Part shown: one piece after another, positions 1 to 6,760 of the stretch
Position numbering within the stretch: the first letter of the stretch is position 1
Layout: each line of letters starts with the position of its first letter
DNA from: an uncultured Verrucomicrobiales bacterium
GTDB taxonomy: Bacteria; Verrucomicrobiota; Verrucomicrobiae; Limisphaerales; CANJSG01
DNA: 14,778 nt
Assembly: GCA_946480965.1 (NCBI GenBank)
Contig: CAMLMI010000087.1
Coordinates: 1 to 14,778 of the forward strand
Direction of reading: 5' to 3'
Translations under genes and position numbers: made by a program
Notes under the pieces: model-generated
Database searches by the model: none
Told to the model about the DNA's origin: nothing
The model's input: the letters and a program-made list of their open reading frames with translations, nothing else

Positions 1-15
1 CAGGAGAGAATGCTC

Positions 16-59
16 CACTGGCGACTCCGGGGAGGTGGAACGTTTCGGAGTCGCCAGTG
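16..59. repeat. 14-bp perfect inverted repeat downstream of alaS
   Basis: Arms at 16-29 (cactggcgactccg) and 46-59 are perfect reverse complements around a 16-base spacer. The unit lies 68 bp beyond the alaS stop codon. It has no T-tract on the alaS (minus) strand, so it looks like a dispersed palindromic repeat unit rather than a classical intrinsic terminator. A hairpin here could still stabilise the 3' end of the alaS message. From memory, similar units recur in Verrucomicrobiota genomes; that is unverified here. Confidence 0.75.
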
Positions 60-61
60 TG

Positions 62-117
62 GCCCACGGGCAAAGCCGTTCGCCCCAAGGCGGCTCGGCG
101 GGAGCCGTCGCCCTACC
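62..117. repeat. Second GC-rich palindromic unit 3' of alaS
   Basis: Two small hairpins sit side by side. One pairs gggc at 68-71 with gccc at 82-85. The other pairs cggctc at 91-96 with gagccg at 102-107 around a 5-base loop. The alaS stop codon (127-129) follows after about 10 bp, so on the minus strand this is the first structure in the alaS 3' region and may act in termination. It lacks a U-tract. With the neighbouring 16-59 palindrome it forms a composite repeat block. Confidence 0.5.
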
Positions 118-126
118 GGCCCTCCG

Positions 127-3100
127 TCAGAGCAGCGTCCTGACCTTCGCCAGCGCTTCGTCCAGCTTGGCCACGTCTTTGCCGCCGCCGCGGGCGTTGT
201 CGGGCTTGCCGCCGCCTTTGCCGCCGACGATGGGGGCGATGGCCTGGATGATCTTCCCGGCCTGGGCTTGCTTGGTGAATTCCGGCGTCACGGCGGCGAC
301 GAGCGCCACGGACACGTCGGAGCCGCCGCCGAGGACGATCACGCCCTGGAACCGGCTCTTGAGCGCATCGACCACGGCTTGGAGGAAATCGCCGTCGGTG
401 TCGCCGAGGTTGTGGGTGATGAGCGGCACGCCGTTCACGGTCTGCGCGCGGCCGAGCAGTTCGCTCGCCGCGTTGGAAGCGTTCCGGGCAATGGCCGTCC
501 GCAAGGACCGTTCGAGGTCTTTCTGTTGGGCGAGCAAGGCGTCGAGCTTCTTCTCCAGATCGCCGACGGGGGAGCCGATCTTGGCGGCGACCTTGTGGAT
601 GAGTTCGAGGTCGTGCTTGGCCGCGGCATAGGCGCTGAGGCCGGCGACGGCTTCGATGCGGCGGACGCCGGCGGACACGGCGGCCTCGCTGACGATGCGG
701 AACAACCCGATCTCACCGGTGGCCCGGGTGTGGGTGCCGCCGCAGAGCTCCATCGAGTAACCGTCGAGGGCGTGCGACTTGCCTCCGATCTGCACGACGC
801 GGACGACGTCGCCGTATTTGTCGCCGAAGAACTGCATCACGTCCTTGCGGTTCTTCACGTCGGCGTGCGGCACCTCGGTCCAGCTCACGCCGGCGTTTTC
901 GAGGATGCGTTCGTTGACGAGCTTCTCGATGTCGGCGACCTGCGCGGGGGTGAGCGGCGCGCTGTTGAAGTCGAAGGTCAACTTCTCGGGCGTGACGCTG
1001 GAACCTTTCTGCGAAGCCTCCTTGCTGGCCACTTCGTGCAACGCCCAATGGAGCAGGTGCGTGACGGTGTGGTGGCGCTGGATGGCGGCGCGGCGAGCCG
1101 AGTCGAACTGGACGGTGACGTGCGAGCCGATCTCGGGCGCGTCGTCGCCCTCGATGAAATGGAGAATGGTGTTCCCGGACTTCTGCGTGTTGACGATCCG
1201 TAGCCGCCGAGGTGACGAGGCGGAGGCGTCCGGAGCTTCGGTCCGCCTCCTTACGTCGGCGGCTACGAGCAATTCGCCGGTGTCGCCGACCTGGCCGCCC
1301 ATCTCGGCGTAGCAGACGGAGTTGTTGAGGACGACGACGGTCTTGTCCTTGAGCTGGACGACTTCCTGGACGTCGGCGCCGGTGTGGTTGTGGTCGTAGC
1401 CGAGGAAGTGGGTGGGCGTCTTGGTCTCGATTTGGGAAAGCTCGATGACGGTCTTCTTCTGAGCGGCGCGAGCGCGGTTGCGCTGCTCTTCCATCAGCTT
1501 TTCGAAGCCCTCTTTGTCCACCGTCAGGCCGCGCTCGCGGGCCATCAGTTCGGTGAGATCGAGGGGGAAGCCGTAGGTGTCGTAGAGTTCGAAAGCTTGG
1601 CTTGCGCGGATCCGAGGCGTGGCTTGCTTCGATTGAGACAAGGTTTTTACCAGTTCAGTAAGCTTCGAAGACACCATCCTAAACTCGGAGGAATTGTATT
1701 CCTTGAATCGATTTGATGACCATCGATTGAATACATCCCCAAGGAGTTGCGCGAGCGCCCGAAGAGCTTGTTCATTCGAGGTTAGGTCTCGGGTTTCAAT
1801 GCTCGGCTTAGGCGTGGCATTCAAAGCGTCAATGATCAGCATGCCAGTCTTGTGCAATCTGGGGCCAAACCAAGAGTGAAGAAACGGAGTGTTGGGAGTC
1901 TCTCTGAGCTTGCTTTGAACTTCGTTTTCAAGAGCCCCAAGTTCATGGAGAGCTTGGATTGCCGAATTTTCTGCCGCGTTCTGGATCACCGGCAAGTTCA
2001 ACGCAGCCGCCGCATGTTCTGAGAATATCTTGATTCCCGTGTCCAACGTCTTGTTGAACGCCTCTTCCTCCAACTTGAGGACATCCTTCACGTGCTGCTG
2101 CTTCGTGCGGATCTCCGGGAAGACGTCGCCCATGGTGCGGGCGAGCACGTCCACCAGCTTGTAGAAGAAGGGTTCGTGGAAACCGAGGGTTCGGCCGTAG
2201 CGGACGGCGCGGCGCAGGATGCGGCGGAGGACGTAGTTTCGGTCGTTGTTGCCGGGCTGGATGCCGTCGGCTATGGCGAAGCTGAGGGTGCGGATGTGGT
2301 CGGCGATGACGCGGAAGGCGACGTCTTCCTTCTCCTGCGCGGTGTCGCCGGTGCTGCCGGCCTTCGGAAGGGTGGAGCCGTATTTCTTGCCGCTGAGCTT
2401 CTCGATCTCGTCGAAGATGGGGCGGAAGATGTCGGTCTCGTAGTTGGAGATCTTGGCGTTCTCGAAATCGGTCAGACCCTTCGTGCCTTGGATGATGCTG
2501 GTGACGCGCTCGAAGCCCATGCCGGTGTCCACGTGCTGCGCGGGCAGCGGGGTGAAGGTGCCGTCGGGGTTGGCGTTGTATTGGATGAAGACGTTGTTCC
2601 AGATCTCGATGCAGCGGGCGTCGGAGCCGTTGACGAGCGTCGCGCCCACCTTCTGTTCCTCCACGCTGGTCTCGCGGGGGCCGGGGCGGAGATCGACGTG
2701 GATCTCGGTGCAGGGACCGCAGGGGCCGGTCTCGCCCATCATCCAGAAGTTGTCCTTCTTGCCGCCGTTGACGATGTGGATGTCGGGATCGAGGCCGACG
2801 GAGCGGAACTTCGCGGCCCAGAGTTCCCAGGCTTCCTGGTCGCGGTCGGCGGGGTCGTTCTTGGCCTTGTTGGGCTGGTAGATGGTTGCGTAGACGCGTT
2901 GGGCGGGGAATTTCCAGACTTCGATGACGAGTTCCCAGGCCCAGTCGATGGCCTCCTTCTTGAAGTAGTCGCCGAAGGACCAGTTCCCGAGCATCTCGAA
3001 GAACGTGTGGTGGTAGGTGTCGAGCCCGACGTCGTCGAGGTCGTTGTGTTTGCCGCCGGCGCGGATGCACTTCTGGGTGTCGGCGGCACGGGTGTCGAGC

Positions 3101-3294
3101 GAGGGGATCGCGCCGGCCCACTTGGAGACGTCGGCCTTGCGTTCGCCCAGGAAGATGGGGACGAACTGGTTCATGCCGGCGTTGGTGAACAGCAGGTTGG
3201 GGCTGTCCGGCATGAGGGACGATGAGGGGACGAGGGTGTGTTGCTTCGACTTGAAGAAGTCGAGGAACGACTGGCGGATCTGGCTGCTGGTCAT
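127..3294 (-). CDS. alaS: Alanyl-tRNA synthetase with two in-frame insertions
   Basis: It charges tRNA(Ala) with alanine in the cytoplasm and hydrolyses mischarged Ser/Gly-tRNA(Ala). The catalytic core (about 1-420) opens with the family's usual MTSSQIRQSFLDFFK-type start. Further on come YDTYGFPLDLTEL (571-583), the editing-site metal motifs H742-xxx-H746 and C851-xxx-H855, and a Gly-rich C-Ala tail (GGKGGGKPDNARGGG, about 1024-1038). Bacterial AlaS is usually about 870-890 residues; this one is about 1055. The excess is mostly a block at about 430-563, between the helical domain and YDTYG, plus a 23-codon palindrome at about 677-699. All catalytic and editing motifs are intact and the frame is open, so the protein is probably functional. 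The ATG at 3294 matches the family start; another ATG lies directly before it at 3297. No clear Shine-Dalgarno is visible. It is transcribed divergently from the fasciclin gene. Confidence 0.97.
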   Translation of the reverse strand: MTSSQIRQSFLDFFKSKQHTLVPSSSLMPDSPNLLFTNAGMNQFVPIFLGERKADVSKWAGAIPSLDTRAADTQKCIRAGGKHNDLDDVGLDTYHHTFFEMLGNWSFGDYFKKEAIDWAWELVIEVWKFPAQRVYATIYQPNKAKNDPADRDQEAWELWAAKFRSVGLDPDIHIVNGGKKDNFWMMGETGPCGPCTEIHVDLRPGPRETSVEEQKVGATLVNGSDARCIEIWNNVFIQYNANPDGTFTPLPAQHVDTGMGFERVTSIIQGTKGLTDFENAKISNYETDIFRPIFDEIEKLSGKKYGSTLPKAGSTGDTAQEKEDVAFRVIADHIRTLSFAIADGIQPGNNDRNYVLRRILRRAVRYGRTLGFHEPFFYKLVDVLARTMGDVFPEIRTKQQHVKDVLKLEEEAFNKTLDTGIKIFSEHAAAALNLPVIQNAAENSAIQALHELGALENEVQSKLRETPNTPFLHSWFGPRLHKTGMLIIDALNATPKPSIETRDLTSNEQALRALAQLLGDVFNRWSSNRFKEYNSSEFRMVSSKLTELVKTLSQSKQATPRIRASQAFELYDTYGFPLDLTELMARERGLTVDKEGFEKLMEEQRNRARAAQKKTVIELSQIETKTPTHFLGYDHNHTGADVQEVVQLKDKTVVVLNNSVCYAEMGGQVGDTGELLVAADVRRRTEAPDASASSPRRLRIVNTQKSGNTILHFIEGDDAPEIGSHVTVQFDSARRAAIQRHHTVTHLLHWALHEVASKEASQKGSSVTPEKLTFDFNSAPLTPAQVADIEKLVNERILENAGVSWTEVPHADVKNRKDVMQFFGDKYGDVVRVVQIGGKSHALDGYSMELCGGTHTRATGEIGLFRIVSEAAVSAGVRRIEAVAGLSAYAAAKHDLELIHKVAAKIGSPVGDLEKKLDALLAQQKDLERSLRTAIARNASNAASELLGRAQTVNGVPLITHNLGDTDGDFLQAVVDALKSRFQGVIVLGGGSDVSVALVAAVTPEFTKQAQAGKIIQAIAPIVGGKGGGKPDNARGGGKDVAKLDEALAKVRTLL
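1199..1267. repeat. 69-bp palindromic element inserted in frame in alaS
   Basis: Outer arms 1199-1210 (cgtagccgccga) and 1256-1267 are a perfect 12-bp inverted repeat. Inner arms 1211-1224 and 1242-1255 pair at 11 of 14 positions. The remaining 17-base centre can fold further. The length is 69 bp, exactly 23 codons, so the alaS frame is kept. It adds an Arg/Ala/Ser-rich, probably disordered stretch (VAADVRRRTEAP...SPRRLR, residues 677-699) between GEL and IVNTQKSG, where other AlaS proteins have only a few residues. It resembles the Rickettsia palindromic elements that insert into protein genes. No target-site duplication is obvious. Confidence 0.85.
1606..2007 (-). other. Lower-GC in-frame insertion domain within alaS
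   Basis: This encodes about residues 430-563 of AlaS, between GIKIFSEHA and ASQAFELYDTYG. In typical bacterial AlaS these two landmarks are only some 10-15 residues apart. Base composition drops sharply: 1681-1740 has 24 G+C in 60, while flanking alaS lines are about two-thirds G+C. Codon use also shifts (AAT, TTT, ATT, AGA-like choices). The encoded segment is hydrophilic and mostly helical in look, with residues such as QALRALAQLLGD and SSKLTELVKTLSQ, and has no membrane segment or recognised motif. No terminal repeats or duplications were found at its edges. Boundaries are approximate, to about 20 bp. Confidence 0.7.
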
Positions 3295-3437
3295 CATGGG
3301 ACTGGAAATTCGTTTTGGGCCGCAAGGAGGCGCCAAGGGCGCAAAAAATTGCGGGGCGGGGACGCTAGTCAGCGAGGCATGGGCAGGCGAGTTGGAAGTT
3401 GCGGGGACTGGACGGGCGATGGTGATGGGGTGCGCTG

Positions 3438-3537
3438 CTCCTTCTCTTTCTCCTCCTCTTCATCATCTTCTCCTTCGTTCTCATCTTCCGGCTGAAACAC
3501 GAGGACGAAGACGAAGAGGAGGAGGAAGACGAAGAGC
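3438..3537. repeat. Long imperfect pyrimidine/purine inverted repeat
   Basis: An almost pure pyrimidine tract (3438-3488) is followed by an almost pure purine tract (3501-3536). The two pair imperfectly as a hairpin centred near 3490. The best block is ctcctcctcttc at 3450-3461 against gaagaggaggag at 3513-3524. It lies in the 363-bp spacer between divergent alaS and the fasciclin gene, so it may affect the promoters of both. The rest of the spacer (3298-3437 and 3538-3657) shows no recognisable gene. A TTGACA at 3565-3570 has no convincing -10 partner. Confidence 0.7.
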
Positions 3538-3657
3538 GATATTAAACAAACCATAGACACAAATTTGACATTGGACTTTGGCCAACAACCTTCCGGGCAC
3601 GAAGGCGCGGACTATCCGATGCCTCGAAGCAACCGCAACTTGAACACAATCAGAGAC

Positions 3658-4149
3658 ATGAAGACACTTCGCACCCTCGCAGTCGCCGCTTTGACGGCTT
3701 TTTCCATGACCACCGCCGCCGTGAAGGCGACGGCCGCCGACGCCAAGGACATCGTGGCCGTGGCGTCCGAGAACGGCAGCTTCAAGACCCTCGTCGCCGC
3801 CGTGAAGGCCGCCGGGTTGGTCGAGACGCTCCAGGGCAAGGGACCGTTCACGGTCTTCGCCCCGACGGACGCCGCCTTCGCCAAGCTGCCCGCCGGCACG
3901 GTCGAATCGCTCTTGAAGCCGGAGAACAAGGAGAAGCTCGCGGGCATCCTCACCTACCACGTCGTCCCCGGCAAAGTGATGGCCGCCGACGTGAAGAGCG
4001 GCATGGTCAAGACCGTGAACGGCAAGGAACTCACCGTGAAGGCCTGGAGCGGCAAGGTCTCCGTGGACGGCGCAAACGTGACCACGTCGGACGTGGCGGC
4101 GAGCAACGGCGTGATCCACGTGATCGACACCGTGGTGCTGCCGAAGTGA
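3658..4149 (+). CDS. Secreted single-domain fasciclin (FAS1) protein
   Basis: The product is 163 residues with an N-terminal signal peptide ([17 protein letters not shown]..., cleavage likely near ATA/A at about 26) and one FAS1 domain at about 30-162. Family hallmarks are present: the H1 block [11 protein letters not shown] (64-74), the central YHVV (100-103) and the H2 block [13 protein letters not shown] (150-162). FAS1 domains mediate adhesion or protein-surface contact outside the cytoplasm. Bacterial one-domain members are typically 150-190 residues, so this is full length. The ATG at 3658 starts directly at the signal peptide; the frame is open further upstream without homology. It is monocistronic, with a strong terminator 18 bp after the stop. 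Its substrate or partner cannot be told from sequence. Confidence 0.95.
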   Translation: MKTLRTLAVAALTAFSMTTAAVKATAADAKDIVAVASENGSFKTLVAAVKAAGLVETLQGKGPFTVFAPTDAAFAKLPAGTVESLLKPENKEKLAGILTYHVVPGKVMAADVKSGMVKTVNGKELTVKAWSGKVSVDGANVTTSDVAASNGVIHVIDTVVLPK

Positions 4150-4166
4150 GTGGAGCCCGGGTCAAG

Positions 4167-4199
4167 AGCCGGAAGGTGCGTCGCGCCTTCCGGCTTTTT
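4167..4199 (+). terminator. Intrinsic terminator of the fasciclin gene
   Basis: A perfect 10-bp stem, agccggaagg (4167-4176) with ccttccggct (4186-4195), has a 9-base loop and a run of five T at 4195-4199. It lies 18 bp after the fasciclin stop, and it argues against the redoxin gene downstream being read from an upstream start such as the GTG at 4150. Confidence 0.9.
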
Positions 4200-4284
4200 G
4201 TTTGAAGAAGCGGCGGCGCGGAACATTTCGCTCGCTGGCTCGACTTTCCCGCGATCCGGCGGCAGTTGTTCGGGACTCAAGCCC

Positions 4285-4932
4285 TTGACCGCCGAGACCA
4301 CATCGCGAACCGCCGTCCGCTCCGCATGGAAACCCAACCGCCGGGCCGCCGCCGGGCTTGGGCTGGTCGTGGCGATGCTAGCGGCGTTGGCCGTGGGCTG
4401 CGGACCGGGACCGGAGGCGCGGGACGGCGCATGGGACGGCGTGGTTTTCCGGGATCTGGACGGCGGAACGGTCGATCCATTCGCGACGAACCGGGCGGTG
4501 GTGCTCGTCTTCCTGCGGACGGATTGCCCGGTCTCGAACGGCTATGCGCCGGAGCTGCGGCGGTTGCGGGATGCCTTTGCCGCGCGGGACGTGGGTTTCT
4601 GGATGGTCTATCCCCGCACCGACGAGCCGTCGGAAGCGATCCGCCGCCAGCTCGCCGAGCATCGGCTGGAAGGTCCGGCGCTGCGGGACAGAGACGCTTC
4701 CCTGGCCAAGGCCGCGCGGGTGCGGGTCACGCCCGAGGTCGCGGTGCTCGATGCCGCACGGCGCCTCGTCTATCACGGCCGGATCGACGACCGGTTCGCC
4801 TCCTTCGGCGTCGAACGCGCCTCGCCCACGCGCCGGGAACTGGCCGAAGTCCTGGAGGCATTGACCGCTGGAAACCCCGTCACCACCCCGTCGGTCCCGG
4901 GCGTGGGTTGCGCCATTCCGTTGTCTCCATGA
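4285..4932 (+). CDS. Redoxin-like (thioredoxin-fold) lipoprotein
   Basis: About 215 residues. A basic N-terminus and hydrophobic stretch end in a lipobox, LAVGC (C39), predicting a lipid-anchored, periplasm-facing protein. The thioredoxin-fold part (about 55-195) has the active-site loop FLRTDCPVSNGY with C81. The second CXXC cysteine is Ser (CPVS), as in one-Cys redoxins. Another Cys, C209, sits in a C-terminal GCAIP motif and may be the redox or metal partner. It overlaps the next gene by ATGA, so the two are translationally coupled and the products probably act together. The start is uncertain. TTG at 4285 is the choice that places the signal peptide sensibly; a GTG at 4150 would read through the terminator. 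Function in detail is unknown; reduction or metal delivery to the partner is inference. Confidence 0.8.
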   Translation: MTAETTSRTAVRSAWKPNRRAAAGLGLVVAMLAALAVGCGPGPEARDGAWDGVVFRDLDGGTVDPFATNRAVVLVFLRTDCPVSNGYAPELRRLRDAFAARDVGFWMVYPRTDEPSEAIRRQLAEHRLEGPALRDRDASLAKAARVRVTPEVAVLDAARRLVYHGRIDDRFASFGVERASPTRRELAEVLEALTAGNPVTTPSVPGVGCAIPLSP

Positions 4933-6755
4933 AGAAGAAAGCGAAGCCAGGATCATCCGCACCCCAGCCGGTCGCAACCGGACCGCAACCGCGCGCCGCC
5001 GCTTCGCCGAGGCTTCGCTGGGCCGCCGTTCTCGGAGGCGCGGCCCTGGTGGCCGTCGGAGCCTCCGTCTGGTGGCCCCGGTCGCAGACACCCGCGGCCG
5101 AGACCTACACGCCGCTCCCCGTGGGCGAGCTGACCTTCAACCGCCACATCGCGCCGATCATCCACCGGCACTGTGCCGACTGCCACCGGCCGGGGCAGGC
5201 CGCGCCGTTCCCGCTGTTGACCCATGCCGACGTGAAGCGGCGCGCGGCCGACATCGCGACGGTCACGGCCGACCGCTACATGCCGCCGTGGCTGCCGGAG
5301 CCGGGCCACGGGAAGTTCTCGGGCGAACGCCGCCTGAGCACCGACGAGCTCGGGCGGCTCCAGCAGTGGATCGCCGAGGGCGCGGCGGAAGGTTCCCCGG
5401 CCGAAACGCCGTCCGTGCCGACGTGGTCGAGCGACTGGCCCCTGGGCGAACCGGACCTCGTGCTCACGCTGCCCGAGACCTACGAGCTGCCCGCCGAAGG
5501 CCGCGACGTGTATCGGAACTTCGTCGTGCCCACCGGGCTGGAAACGCCGCGCTTCATCAAGGGCGTGGCCTTCCGCCCCGGCAATTCCCGCGTGGTCCAC
5601 CACGCCTTCGTGAAGGTGGACGCCACCGGGGCCGCGCGGCGGCTGGACGCGCAGGACGCCGCGCCGGGTTTCGGCGGGATGAACTCGCAGGCGCAGATGC
5701 CCGACGGGCAGTTCCTCGGCTGGCAGCCCGGCCGCATCGACGCCTTCGGCCCGCCCGGGCTGCCGTGGCGGCTGAACCCCGGGGAGGACCTGGTGCTGGA
5801 GATGCACCTGAACCCGAGCGGCAAACCCGAGCCCGTGCGCCCCGGCGTGGGCCTCTACTTCACCGACGCGGCCCCGACCAACACCTGCTTCAAGATGGCG
5901 CTGGCCTCGCTCTCGCTGGACATCCCGGCCGGGGCGCGCGAGCACGTGGTCGAGGACTCCTTCACGCTCCCGGCCGACGTGGAGGTGCTGGCCGTGCTGC
6001 CGCACGCGCACTATCTGGCGAAGGAGATGCGCGGCTGGGCCACGCGGCCCGACGGCACGCGAGAGCCGCTGCTGTGGATCAAGCAGTGGGACTTCAACTG
6101 GCAGGGCGACTACCGCTACGCGGAACCGGTCTTCCTGCCGAAGGGCTCCGTGCTCTCCATGCGCTTCACCTACGACAACTCCACCAACAACCTCCGCAAC
6201 CCGAACCAGCCGCCGAAGCGCGTCTTCTACGGCGCGCAGTCCAGCGACGAGATGGCCGAGCTGTGGTTCCAGCTCCTGCCGCGCAACCGGGCCGACCTTC
6301 CGCGCCTGGCCGAGGCCTACGCGGCCAAGAACTCGCGGATGCTCGAGGAATCCAACCGCCTCGCCGCCGAACGCGACCCCGCCAACGCGCAGGCCCAGGT
6401 GAACCTCGCCTTCATCCTCATGGGCCAACGGCGCATCGACGAGGCGGAGCAGCGGCTCCGCGCCGCGATCCGGGCCGACGCCGCGTTCGCCCGCGCGCAC
6501 TACGGATTGGGGCTTGTGCTGCGCCAGAAGAACCATCTGGCCGAATCCCGCGCCGCCTTCGAGACCGCGCTCGCGCTCGATCCGAACGACGCGAAGATCC
6601 ACGGCAACCTCGGCTTCATCTTCCTGGACCAGGGCGATCTCGCCTCGGCGGAAAGCCACTTCCAGGCCGCACTCCGCCTCAACCCGTCCGACGCCCTCGC
6701 CCGCAACGCGCTGGAGGAGATCCGCCGCGCGCGCAGCCAGTCGCCACGGCGATAG
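4929..6755 (+). CDS. Exported heme c / PHM-like copper / TPR fusion protein
   Basis: 608 residues, with ATG inside the upstream stop (ATGA). A single N-terminal membrane segment (about 32-50) anchors or exports it. Domain 1 (about 65-155) is a c-type cytochrome with C82-A-D-C-H86 and a YMPPW loop whose M118 may be the axial ligand. Domain 2 (about 190-450) has the copper type II ascorbate-dependent monooxygenase layout of PHM/DBM: H224-H225 (VVHHAF), H293 (LEMHLNPSG), H359-x-H361 (PHAHYLAKEM) and M442 (SSDEMAELWF). These fit the CuA His-His-His and CuB His-x-His plus Met ligands. Domain 3 (about 483-598) has three TPR repeats. Covalent heme requires folding outside the cytoplasm, matching the lipoprotein partner. 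The substrate is unknown. The stop lies 5 bp from the convergent stop of the next gene, with no terminator visible. Confidence 0.88.
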   Translation: MKKKAKPGSSAPQPVATGPQPRAAASPRLRWAAVLGGAALVAVGASVWWPRSQTPAAETYTPLPVGELTFNRHIAPIIHRHCADCHRPGQAAPFPLLTHADVKRRAADIATVTADRYMPPWLPEPGHGKFSGERRLSTDELGRLQQWIAEGAAEGSPAETPSVPTWSSDWPLGEPDLVLTLPETYELPAEGRDVYRNFVVPTGLETPRFIKGVAFRPGNSRVVHHAFVKVDATGAARRLDAQDAAPGFGGMNSQAQMPDGQFLGWQPGRIDAFGPPGLPWRLNPGEDLVLEMHLNPSGKPEPVRPGVGLYFTDAAPTNTCFKMALASLSLDIPAGAREHVVEDSFTLPADVEVLAVLPHAHYLAKEMRGWATRPDGTREPLLWIKQWDFNWQGDYRYAEPVFLPKGSVLSMRFTYDNSTNNLRNPNQPPKRVFYGAQSSDEMAELWFQLLPRNRADLPRLAEAYAAKNSRMLEESNRLAAERDPANAQAQVNLAFILMGQRRIDEAEQRLRAAIRADAAFARAHYGLGLVLRQKNHLAESRAAFETALALDPNDAKIHGNLGFIFLDQGDLASAESHFQAALRLNPSDALARNALEEIRRARSQSPRR

Positions 6756-6760
6756 GAGCC

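Noticed and set aside
1..126. Classical intrinsic terminator for alaS
   Set aside because: The hairpins are present, but no U-tract follows on the minus strand, so I annotate them as repeats.
1694..1879. Separate small gene on the plus strand inside the low-GC alaS insert
   Set aside because: 61 codons without recognisable features; the minus-strand alaS frame is continuous through the region.
1943..3325. 460-codon minus-strand frame overlapping alaS
   Set aside because: Out-of-frame, Arg/His-rich shadow of alaS with no domain-like sequence.
3565..3570. TTGACA as -35 box of a fasciclin promoter
   Set aside because: No acceptable -10 hexamer lies 15-19 bp downstream, so the match is too weak to annotate.
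4150..4284. Upstream extension of the redoxin gene from a GTG at 4150
   Set aside because: It would translate the fasciclin terminator hairpin and bury the lipoprotein signal more than 80 residues inside the protein.
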